A stretch of 64,000 nt of DNA. Source: Owenia fusiformis. Lineage: Eukaryota > Annelida > Polychaeta > Sabellida > Oweniidae. Shown piece after piece: positions 36,246 through 47,400 of the stretch; the stretch's first letter is position 1, and each line of letters opens with the position of its first letter. A program made the translations under genes and the position numbers. The notes beneath the pieces were generated by a model. The model ran no database searches. It was given only the letters and a program-made list of their open reading frames with translations, and had not been told where the DNA came from. The stretch is taken from positions 35,048,109 through 35,112,108 of the forward strand of contig CAIIXF020000002.1 of the NCBI GenBank assembly GCA_903813345.2, in the 5' to 3' direction.

Positions 36246-36849
36246 GGTCATTAACAGAACTTTCGTAAAGTTACGAATTCGCAAGTCAATTGTTAATTTT
36301 ACAAATTTGGTAAATGTGCATTAACAGAACTTTCGTAAAGTTACGAACGATTCGCAAAGTTACGAAAAAATGACGTCACGTATGCTTTCGTTCGTAACTT
36401 TAATAGCACCTCAGACCCTTTCATAACTTTGCGAATGGCACATTTCTCATCCAATTCTTATGTAAGGTATACAGGTTGGCAAAAAGAAATTGTTCTCTAT
36501 ACGCATGCTGAGTTTCAAGCTAAAATATCTACCTATTCTTACATGATAAGCAAATATGTTCCTGAGCTGGGAATCTTTGAAATCGCGGAGACAGGTTTGA
36601 TCACAGCGCGCAATGATATCAAATGACATCATATTTTTATTTGTGCTAAATAATGATATAAGATGACGTCACAATTTGAAATTCGTTTACGAACGATAAA
36701 ACTTATGAATGACTTACGAAAGTGTTCTGTTAATGGCCGATTCGTAACTTTATGAATTCGTAAATCATTCGTAACTTTTTAAATATTTACGAATTTCATA
36801 AAGTTACGAATTACGAATTGGTAACTTTGCGAAAGTTCTGTTAATGACC
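36246..36849. mobile_element. MITE nested in the composite
   Basis: Perfect 20-base inverted ends (GGTCATTAACAGAACTTTCG at the left) enclose palindromic runs of TTACGAA and GTAACTTTG. It is 604 bases long with no protein. The superfamily is not assigned. Confidence 0.75.
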
Positions 36850-37329
36850 CCCAGGTTCTTACATTTAACTTTCTTCAATGAGTATAAAGGTGATCCAAAA
36901 TAACACTTTTGGAACATTATGTACCTTAAAGATGAAGCCATGTTTCTTCTGAAGTAAATAGTCAAATAAAATTCTACAACTTTATCTTACTCCCTTACCT
37001 AAGCCCCCAAAGTTTGACAATTTGGGGAAAACAGGCAAAAAACATTCAATTTTCTAGGTTCAAATTCGTAATGCATTGGGATTCAACATCAATTAGTATC
37101 CAAAAAACATCTACTGACTTTGCTTGATATTACAATATGAAGATTTTAATTATTTGACACTCAAAAGTATTTATAATTTAGAACACTAGCCCATAAAATG
37201 TTAAAATATGGTTGTGGTCAATTTTATCATTTAGCAGCATTCATTAGACAAAAGATCAATGCATTTAAAACATATTCATTGTAATTCATTCATTACCATA
37301 ATCTAGCATATAGGAGACTGCACTTTTTT

Positions 37330-38130
37330 ATATTTAAGTTTTATATCTAGTACATGAATCATAATGAAGTCTAATGTTATCATACCGTAGAGATGTTGGC
37401 ATAGTCTAGACATTGGCATAATGTCTAATTATTACAACCATTAGTTTTTCTCATCTGAGCAATGAGACTATGATGGTTATCATGAATGAGTATAGTTCTA
37501 TATAATATGTAAGTTTTATATCTAGTATATGTATCATAATGACATTTTATGTTATCATACAGTAGAGTGGTTGGCATAGTTTAGTTATTGGCATAATGCC
37601 TAATTATTACAACCTTTGGTTTTTCTCATCTGAGCAATCAGACTTTGATGGTTATCATGAATGAGTACAATTCTGTATGTCATAATGAAATCTAATGTAA
37701 TCTTACAATAGAGGTTGGCATAGTCTAGACATTGGCATAATGTATAAATATTATAACCATTAATTTTCCTCATCCGAGCAATCAGACTGTGGTTGTTATC
37801 TTGCACAAGTACAATTCTATATGTAAGTTTAATACTGTATAAGTGGTATTTAATCCGAGTGGTTAAATTTCCGAATGGTCAAATCTCATCATTTTCCTAA
37901 TTTTAATTTTCCTAATGACAAGAAACCTCCCATTGGATAAGATTATAAAGACAAAATTTCCGACATTTAATTTTCCTAACCTGGCAAAAATCTGGAAATA
38001 GGCAAATTAAATGAATAGGCAAAATTACCACTTATACAGTATTTAGTACATGTATCATAATGACATCTAATGACGTGTAACCATATAATAGAGAGGTTGG
38101 CTTAATCTGGACATTGGTATCAAGTCAACG
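37330..38130 (+). repeat. Tandem repeat of roughly 170 bases
   Basis: TAAGTTTTATATCTAGTA, ATGTTATCATAC, GGTTGGCATAGTCTAGACAT and GAGCAATCAGACT recur in order about three to four times, with decay and an interruption around 37850-38040. Confidence 0.7.
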
Positions 38131-38524
38131 CATATAAGCATATCATCTCATTAGTCAGGTGTTGGTGGTCATCATGCACAGTTGTATCCTGATGTGTTGG
38201 GTCAGTCATTTTGGCCGTCAATGTGCAAATCATGGCAAAAGTTTCTGTTATATAAAACACTTACAGGTAGTTCTCATCATCTGAACAAATAGTAGAGTCC
38301 TTGTAAAGTTATGAGGCGTCAGAGCCAGGTGTTTGAAAACTAGCTAAAAAGATTAATGTCAATCAAGATGTCTTCAAATTTTCAAGACTCCTTACAGGCA
38401 GTTACAGCCAGGCTGTTCAGCTGGGTCATTCACAACAAGCAAAAAGCTCTTAGTTCTCATCATGTGACTATATACATAGAATCCTTATAAAACCATGAAG
38501 CATCAGAGCCAGGTGTCGGAAAGT

Positions 38525-39080
38525 AGCTAGCTAGTGTGAGTGAGTGTGCTCGTGTAAGGTGGCATCTTTGAATGAGTGAGTGTGCTCGTATAAGGTGGCA
38601 TCTTTGGGTAAGTGAGTGTGCTTGTGTAAGGTGGCATCTCTAGATGAGTGAGTGTGCTCGTGTGAGGTGGCATCTTTGGGTGAGTGAGTGTGCTTGTGTA
38701 AGGTGGCATCTTTGGGTGAGTGAGTGTGCTTGTATGAGGTGGCATCTTTGGGTGAGTGAGTGTGCTTGTGTAAGGTGGCATCTTTTGGTGAATGAGTGTG
38801 CTCGTGTAAGGTGGCATCTTTGGATGAGTGAGTGTGCTTGTGTAAGGTGGCATCTTTGGGTGAGTGAGTGCGCTCATGTAAGGTGGCATCTTTGGGTGAG
38901 TGAGTGTGCTTAATGTGTGAGGTGGCATCTTTGGGTGAGTGAGTGTGCTCATGTAAGGTGGCATCTTTGGGTGAGTGAGTGTGCTCCTGTAAGGTGGCAT
39001 CTTTGGGTGAGTGAGTGTGCTTGTGTGAGGTGGCATCTTTGGGTGAGTGAGTGTGCTTGTGTGAGGTGGCATCTTTGGTA
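38525..39080. repeat. 36-base minisatellite, about 15 copies
   Basis: The unit GAGTGAGTGTGCTCGTGTAA plus GGTGGCATCTTTGGGT is repeated about 15 times with small changes. Because 36 is a multiple of three, long open frames appear on both strands. They are not accepted as genes. Confidence 0.95.
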
Positions 39081-40233
39081 TATTGCATGTTGAGTAAGTG
39101 GTTTCTGGAGTTAGTGGCAAGTTGACGATCTAACCACGAATGTTGAGAACCAAATGTTGGCGGCAACTGTTCACACGTCACACTTGCAGCTGTGAGCAAT
39201 GGCAAACCTGGTCAGACTTAATGCATATTGCTGCTTGGTTGACCAATGGAAAGTCATCTTTAGTTGTTTTCAATAATAAACATTTTAGCTAGTTTTCAAA
39301 ACCCTGGCTCTAAATTGTAAATGATTCTGCTGAATGGGTTGTAAAGGATTCCAATGTCTGGATTGTATGCAAACCTTGCTAGTCTCCACTGTATGATTGC
39401 ATTGGATTTCAGACTTGTACTAAATACAAGATTAACATATAAAATATAGTGTCCTATAAACTTAACATTTGAAGATGTTTTAATGCCTTGGTTTGTATAT
39501 ATTTCTAACTTTAAATGCTGCGAAATGGTAAAATTGATCACACCCTCTTTTCAACATTTTTTATGGGATAGAATTCTAAAATGTTTCAAATAAAATACTT
39601 CCCATCATCTAATAATTAAAATCTTCATATTGTTATATCAAACAAAGTCAGTAGATGTTCCTTGAATACTAATAAGTGTTGCATCCCAATGCATTTTTAA
39701 TTTGAACCTAGAAAATGAAGTTTTTTTGCCAGTTTTCACCAATCATCACATTTTTGGGGCTGTGGGGAGGGGTTCTACAACTCAAAGTTATACATTTTTA
39801 ACAAATTCAAGTGACTATTTGCTTCTAAAAGAGCTTCTTCATGCTATGTGCTTCAGATAGTTTACGATAGTTTAAGAATCAAGAATATGAAGAAAATGCT
39901 GAAAACCCACAAAATAATACATTTCTAAGGTAACTAATAGTGATCTATTACTGTTGCTATAGTAACGGATTAAGATTTTTTCTTGATTTTCACCATACAG
40001 ATTAAGCATCATACTTAAACTAATTCCTGAAAATTTCAAGTCTATATCTTTATTAGTGTCTGATATATAAAGGTGTCTTATAGTACCCCCAGTAGATTTT
40101 CTTAGGGGGGTATAAGAAATGGTTTGTAGAGAGTTGCCCAAGGGTGCCGCTCCGGCATTCCGTGGTTTTGAGGTCCCAACCCTATATTCATGCTGAAAAG
40201 TTAAAAAAACATTGTAATCCGAAGAAAACGATT

Positions 40234-40455
40234 AGCTTTGAACTTTCTGCCAGAATAATACCCATGAACGTAATAAAATGATGACTGCACTTCGTGAACA
40301 AAATTTATTGTTTGATACTCAACTTATTTCTAGTAAGACAGAACAGATCAAATACTTAATTTATGAAAATGAACTCACTATTGATTCTCAGAAAATCCTG
40401 ATAGATATAGTGATGCAATTTGTACAGGCCTGTTATAAGTTTCCATCAAATTAAT
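40234..40455 (+). pseudogene. LINE remnant, extreme C-terminus of ORF2
   Basis: The frame reads NKMMTALREQNLLFDTQLIS, then YENELTIDSQKILIDIVMQF and VQACYKF before a stop. It has the hydrophobic helix and aromatic end usual for the final residues of invertebrate LINE proteins, and it continues the fragment that stops at 35757. Confidence 0.6.
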
Positions 40456-41324
40456 GTTTTTCTCATCTGTATCTTGTGACAACCCCCACCCCCCACCCTC
40501 CCAACCTCTCACATTACCAATAAACCATCTATGATTACTGTAATTAATCCTCTATTGTAATTTAAACTACCTAGAATGCCTATGGCGATTGGTAGTAGAT
40601 ATTTTGTGTATTTTTTGATTATGAAGGAAATAAATAATGTTAAAAAAAAAAAAAATAAACAAACTGTACCCATATAATAAAAAATTGGACATTTTATGTC
40701 AAAAATCAATATTAACAAAGTATAGAGATTTTTCATCAACGTCAAAAACGACTTTAAAAAACATGTCCCAACATTTGATGCAGAAAAATGGACACAAGAA
40801 CTCAGTAAAGTAGAACTAAATGATAAACTAAGAACTTACAAAACAATCAAAAATGAGTTAACAAGGCGTATAGCCTTTTTATTTTTTCGTAAAGCCACTC
40901 AGTAAAATTACGATATCTCTGTACCCTGATGTCCGATCAAGATCATTCAAGTATCTATGTGTTCCTGACACGTTAGGGCGTCCGGGAATAACAACTTCTA
41001 CCCAAAGTTTGACGTAATTCATGACTCCTTTCCATCGGCCTGCGCGCATTTTGTTTCAAAATTGTATAAAGTGTGTGGTTACCTATAAAGAGAAAAAAGG
41101 TTTTTGTTAATAGATAAATGTCTGTAGTTTAAAAGTATTGAAAACATTGTTTTGAAGTATTGAGTTTTGCAACAGGACATAAACCTTAACTTTAGAAATT
41201 TTTGGTTGATATATGAAGTTCAAAAGATTCTGTTCAGTGTACAACATTTCAATATTTTTTCAACCACTGCATAGTATTTGTTTCGACTTTATTCCTACCC
41301 TGTCTATTGTTAGAATAAGTTTAT
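40456..41324. other. Gene-free spacer with a second LINE scrap
   Basis: At 40762-40860 a plus-strand frame reads TFDAEKWTQELSKVELNDKL and RTYKTIKNEL, resembling LINE ORF2 upstream of the C-terminal knuckle. The rest is AT-rich with an A-run near 40640. This is the 3' side of the minus-strand transporter gene, and its 3' UTR must lie here. Confidence 0.5.
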
Positions 41325-41455
41325 TCATTCCTCTCTTGAATTGCGTCTCTTTTTGATCAAGATGATAGCCAAATACAGAGCTGCATTGAGAAAGTATGCT
41401 AGACTCATCCCATGCTGTACATCGTCGAATACTTCACGAATTCCATAAATTAAAC
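41325..41455 (-). CDS. SLC16-like exon: last helix and stop
   Basis: After TCTATTCCAG it completes a Gly codon and encodes LIYGIREVFDDVQHGMSLAY, FLNAALYLAIILIKKRRNSR and EE, then TGA. The hydrophobic run is the twelfth helix and the basic end is cytosolic. The acceptor region is duplicated upstream. Confidence 0.85.
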
Positions 41456-44400
41456 CTGGAATAGAAAAGTTACTTCAACAGAAGAATTCCATAAATAAAA
41501 CCTGGAATAGAAGTTACTTTTATAGAAGAATTAATGAATGTAGTACGTTTCACTGCCAGGTGGATAAAACATGACGAGGCGGATTTTAATTTCAACAATT
41601 TTTAAGGATTTTAATTCTAATTTTGATAAAATATAAAAATTGAGATAACCGACCGTTAATAAACTTATTGAAGATGAACGATGGAGAAATGTCCAAATTC
41701 ACCTTCACTTAAAATGGGATATCTTCTCTGACAGGAGCTTATCCACATTCATGAATGCGCTTTACTTTTTGAATAAAAATATCCTTTATTGTATCTGAAA
41801 AATCTCATTTGGCCCCTTACAAATTAATTATCTGTTAAAATTTTAAGAACATGGTTATTAGCAAAATTAGTCCATTCCAAATATGGTTCCTACTAAAGGT
41901 TATAATGAAAACACGCGCTATGCGCTAACGCGCTAGCGCACTAACGCACTGTCCAGAATGATCGTTCCCACAGGCCCGGGAACATGTATAAAACTCGAGT
42001 GAGTGAAGAGATTAGGTGGCGCATCAGAAAGCAGAAGTATGAAGAAGCCCAATGTTTGATCGTTACGTTAACTGTGCAAAGATTATCGATTGTCAGTGTG
42101 TTTATCTGATTTAAAAGGAAGATAAATAGAAAGTAGCACCTTACAAGATGAATGGTCGCAGATATGCGAATATGCTCCCTATTTCATTTTCATTGCATTA
42201 TTTGGGTCCATCCATCGGCGAGAAAAATCCCGTTTCGAAATCTGAGCCGGGGGCCCAACTTCTCCTATTTGTCGCATGTTACCTCTTAATATCAAGTCAT
42301 GGATGTTCTATATATCTTTACTCTTTGTATTTGAAGTTTTTTCTCTCATGACTTACCAAACGGTGGGATAATTCAGGCGTCGCATTTATATTTTTCCATT
42401 TTTCTTTTCATGCCCTGTTACACTCTTTCGCTTTCATGGGGGGGGGGGGTGTATAGGGTTATCGTATAAGAGGAGGGTGAAAATCTATTGTGTATGACTG
42501 CATAAGAGGGGGCAACATTTATCGTATATGGCATCGTATAAGTTAAATAAACATATGTTTTAAAAGAATTAAAGAAGCCTATTATGAAATTTAAAGTACA
42601 GTTTGAACGAATACTGCAGATCCAGCTTATCCCCATAAATTTGGGATTTCAATACACAAGTAGTTGTGGGGGCTTGCCCGTAGCCAGCTTTTACCAGAAG
42701 GGGAAGCCTTTTTCCAGGGGAAGCTTTTTCACAATTTTGGCTAATAATCATGAAAAAATTCTCAGAATGGTGAGAAACTGCATGATTTTGAAAGAATCTC
42801 TGGCCAGAGGGGGAGCTCCTCTCCCCAGCTCCCCCTCTGGCTACGGGCCTGGCTGTGGGGGTGATTTGAAAAATCAGTCCCACAGGACAGGACAGTAACC
42901 AGGATTTCCCAGGGGGGGGGGGGGCACTTTTTCAAAAAAAAAATCCAAAGTCACCCTCCGAACCCCCCTGGCTTCGGGGCTGTGTACTGCCTATTTGCCG
43001 TATGATTACGTGGATTCTTGCATTATGTTATTTCCTTCTGAATATTATCCAAACTTTTCTCAACGGTAATTTCAAAATTATCGTACAGATTATTTACCCG
43101 AGCTTTTTGTAAAATATAGTACTACAGGGAGATGTGAAAAATATTGCATACACTGTATGTTATACATGTAAAAGGGGTGAAAATGCTGTAAATGGTATAA
43201 GACTGAGGGGCTAGTGAAAAATAGTGTATATGGATTTCCAAGACCCCTATAAACCCCCCTTTCATGTTTGCTTTCGTTTTTCTCAATTTGATTTTAGATT
43301 TAAAAAGTTTTGAATTACGTCAGTCCCAGTGAATTGTATTACCTATCAGGAATATTGTTGAAAACAGGATTGTATTTCATTTGGAATTAAAGTTTTAAAT
43401 AAGAGACGATTTAAAAAGTAATGTAAACCTGACCAGCATGTTTTATCATTGTCCGGTAATTGGCCGTAAATATTTATTAATTCTAAGTTACTCATGTTCT
43501 TTTAGGTCAAATACAGAGAAAAGTACACGTTCATTTAGTTTTGGAATTATTTCCTAAATTGAAGTCGATTTCTTTTTTTTAACGGTGTGAAGAACATCTT
43601 AATTGGTCTTATATTTTTAGAGAAATCGTAACTTGAAAAGTGTAATTTTCGAGAGGCTTTGTTTATTTCCTGCGGCCGCAAAGTTCACATCAAAGTCTGA
43701 TTGACAGGTTAGCGGTGATTTATACAGTCTTTGAACTGTCAATGTTTTGACAAGTTCCCAGGGAGTCATAACCCTAATTATACATGTCCCTGGGCCAAGG
43801 GTATAGACCAATCATAAACATGCGCTTAAAACGTGCGCACACATCGTGGGGAGGGATCATTTTCTATTAGCGCATTGGTGCGTGGCGCGTTAGCGCGTAG
43901 CGCGTGTTTTCATTATAACCCCTACTAAATAAGTCTCTTACCAAATATGGCTCTTCCCAAATATAATTCTTACCAAATATGGTTCTTACCAAATATGGCT
44001 CTTACCAAATAAGTCTCTTACTAAATATGGCTCTTACCAAATATAGGTGGAACAACTGAAACTGGGATACCCACCCATGCCAGTGTCTGGTTGAAGGCTA
44101 ACTTGTTTGAAAGATGTTGAAGGACCTCGCACGTGCAGGAATATAAATAGACCGTTGTCAATGCAAGCAGCCCTCCATTTACTAAAAGACGAATAGTTTA
44201 TTATGAATAGTTTATTAATATTGTGGTATTTGAGGGTATAGCAGTCAATGGAAGACCTAAATATGTTAACCCCTCGTATCTTTCACTTACCATTAACTCA
44301 ACTTCAATTCTCAAATATTTCTTGAAATGTTCCGGGCGATAATTTGGTCGCCATTTCGAGTCTTAGCGATCTCTTCAATCACCATTTTTAGCGTATTTCT

Positions 44401-47400
44401 CTACTTTGTAGCTTTGTGAATCTATATGCATGTATAATCGTACGGAATCTTGAGTATTTCGCAAGTATTCCACTGTAATTGACATATTTGCAAACTTTTA
44501 AAAAACCTTTCTTGGGAGATTCCATTAGTGACGTCACGCGCATGCCCCCTGTAACTTTTAGTGATTCCCACTTTTGCGCATGCGGCCTGTAGCTCTTGGA
44601 GAAAGGGAGGGAAATTTGAACGTAAGGGCGCTTTTATGAGCTGCTGATATTTTTCTCATATTTCGGGGAATTTACAAATCAAATAGAATGTAAACTTATT
44701 CAATTATGTAGGCTAACTGGGGGTAGGGATAGAACATGTAAATAAACAATGTATATAATTGTATATAGCTAGTTTATCTTGTGAATTGGAGGAGACAGAT
44801 TGTGAACATAAAATTGCATGGAATGGCGGGCCGTATTCTCGGAATGCAAACTCTGGATGTAGTCAAGCTACCCTCATAGAATCACTTAGAAGGAATTGTT
44901 CTTCTATTGTAATAAAAGAATCACACTCTATGTCGGGCACACTATTGCATGTTGTGTGATTCTGAGTGTGTCACCCCCCCCCCTCCACTATCCTTTCTTG
45001 GATCCTGCTAAATCTTTTACCATTCTCTTATCATACCGCACCAATATGTGCGAATGGTGTTCCAATTTCATATATACTTATACTATTAAAACATATTACT
45101 TATCTTAAACTTCACTTTGGTGGTACCTACCAAAATTACTTTGTATTACACGGTGCACAACCACAACGCAACAAACATGCTAAATTCACGGTGTATAAAT
45201 GCATCGCAGTAGCTTACTCATATATTTCTATTTGGTGTAAATTACACGGTGGTTGAATAAAACGCACCAGTTACTTAATTTCATTCTATTGCCTTGACTG
45301 CATGTGATTACCCGGCTGGCCTATTCCAGCCCTTATGTGGTATGTTATGCAGTTACGGTGGGAGACATGTACATTTATTGCAATCTCTTTTGTACCACTA
45401 CTGTGAATGTTTTTACGGGATCAATATATCCCTGTTCTAATGAAGTGCAAGTTTCAGTCCTTCCAAGCTAGCTTCCCTGTAAATTAGTTGACATTTTCCT
45501 TGTACTTTTATATCCCCTTTATATTATTCCACGCATCCAGCTATACGTGGCATACACCTTATAAATCCATTATTACACATAACCGTGTAAGTGGTTTACA
45601 ATATACACGCTATACTTATATCGTACCTTTTATTAAATACACAGCGGTATAACCCCACGGTCTCGTCATTAATTATTTTACAACACATTTATGGTAAAAT
45701 ACTTAAATATGATAACCACAATGCACATGGTCATTTGCCAGAGGCCTCTCGTGACCAACTGGCTCTTGATGCTTTCAAACATGCCTGAAAAACTACTGAT
45801 AGCCAAATGAGCTATCATATATTTTCTAAAGCTCCAACCACCATGAGAGAAGCCATAGATTCAGCCTTACAAGATACAGTCGTGCCTATCCGTGCGACTA
45901 TTGCCGCTACCAGTGATACTGCTCAGTCATCCGAGCCTGATCAATTGACACCATCTGCATTCAAGGACCTAGCTGTGAGACTTACTCAGTTCCTTGATCG
46001 AAAACCTGCTTCAGATAAACGATGTTTCTACTGCAACATTCAGTTCCACCAGGTCGCCCGATGCCGCATCAAGAAGGATGATGTGGAGAAAGGTCGCATA
46101 AGTGCTGATCATCGAGGGAAGAGACCTGAACATCTATGGCCCAGTTCCAGTAAAGTTTCTTTAAACCAGAACGGAGTGTCTCAATAGGCCATGAGGCGCT
46201 CCTCCATCCAGAGGGAGTCAACACCAAGAGCAATATCATTAACAATGTAAATACATGTAAACCCAAGAGTTCTACAAAATACGATGGATTATGTTTGCCC
46301 GTCATTATATGTGGCGAAACAGTCCCATGTTTGATTGATTCCGGTGCTAAGGCCAGTATAATGAGCCATAATACCTACAAGACTCTCAAGTCCCCTCTGA
46401 GGCCTATCTTAAAAATGAGCCCACAATGTCTCAGATCGGCAAACAATGGTGTTATCCGCACCGTTGGCACTGCTGAATTTTCCATGATGTTGTCAGATGA
46501 ACGCTGTGTGCAAGTCTCGTTGATCGTAGCTGACATTGAGTCTCCCGTGATATTGGGCTATGATTTCCTGTCACAACATTCTTGTTTACTTGACTTTGGT
46601 CCCGGAAAACTGTTTATTGATGGGATCAGCCTCGATTGCATTCTCGAGAGTGAGACAAATGGAGGCATGAAGGTGTGTGCTGTTGGTTCCACCGTGATAC
46701 CTCCCATGACAGAGACCATCCTCGAGGGTCGCTTGTGTTGCTATGGTGATATTTCTGGCAGTTTTGGTGTCTTAGAGCCTCCATCTCATCTTGATCGAGA
46801 GTTTCTGGTGGCACGGAGTGTCATTGATTTACACTCGACCCTGGTCCCAGTCAGAGTAGCTAACATAACCAGTCAGCCACTGAAAGTCATGACAGAGTCT
46901 ACAATTGCGATTTGTGAACCTGTTGAATGCCTGGAAGAATGTGTATCTCCAGATGAATCGGCAGATTGTGGCATCCGAGCTGTAAACATCGAGGGTAATT
47001 TGCCTGCCCATCTTCAAGACTTGTATGATCGCAGTTCTATCCACTGTAACAAAGAGCAGAAAGTGAAATTACATAACCTTTTGATGAAATATGGTCATGT
47101 TTTTGCTAAAGACAAGGCTGATTTGGGTAAGACCGATCTGGTAACACACTCCATCGATACTGGAAGCAGTCGACCCGTGAAAGTACCACCCCGAAGATTA
47201 CCTTTACACAAACGGGAGGTCGCCTTCGCTGAAGTGGACCGTATGCTGAAGAATGGGATAATAGAACCATCTACTAGTCCTTGGTCATCTCCAGTAGTCC
47301 TGTGCAAGAAAAAAGATCGTACTGTACGATTCTGTATAGATTTCCGATTGGTCAATGATCTGTCCAAGAAGGATAGCTATCCGTTACCACGAATAGACGA

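Larger units (their letters stand above)
35771..40233. mobile_element. 4.46-kb composite with about 400-base inverted arms, inserted in a LINE
   Basis: The left arm (35771 to about 36150) and right arm (about 39840-40233) are inverted copies of about 400 bases, sharing AATCGTTTTCTTCGG, AACCACGGAATGCCGG and GTTGCTATAGCAACAG. The interior holds a MITE (36246-36849), a roughly 170-base tandem array (37330-38130) and a 36-base array (38525-39080). The insertion splits LINE coding sequence. No target duplication or transposase was found, so foldback-type element is the most that can be said. Confidence 0.6.

Noticed and set aside
38527-39205. Long minus-strand frames of 197 and 224 codons with HPKMPPYTSTLT-type repeats
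   Set aside because: They are translations of a 36-base minisatellite whose period is a multiple of three; frames are open on several registers and both strands, with no family and no splice context.
42148-42351. 67-codon frame within the Mutator-like element, considered as a captured host exon
   Set aside because: No recognised domain and no source gene visible.
44759-45256. Small frames in the LTR, repeated at 52203-52696
   Set aside because: They are shared non-coding LTR sequence.
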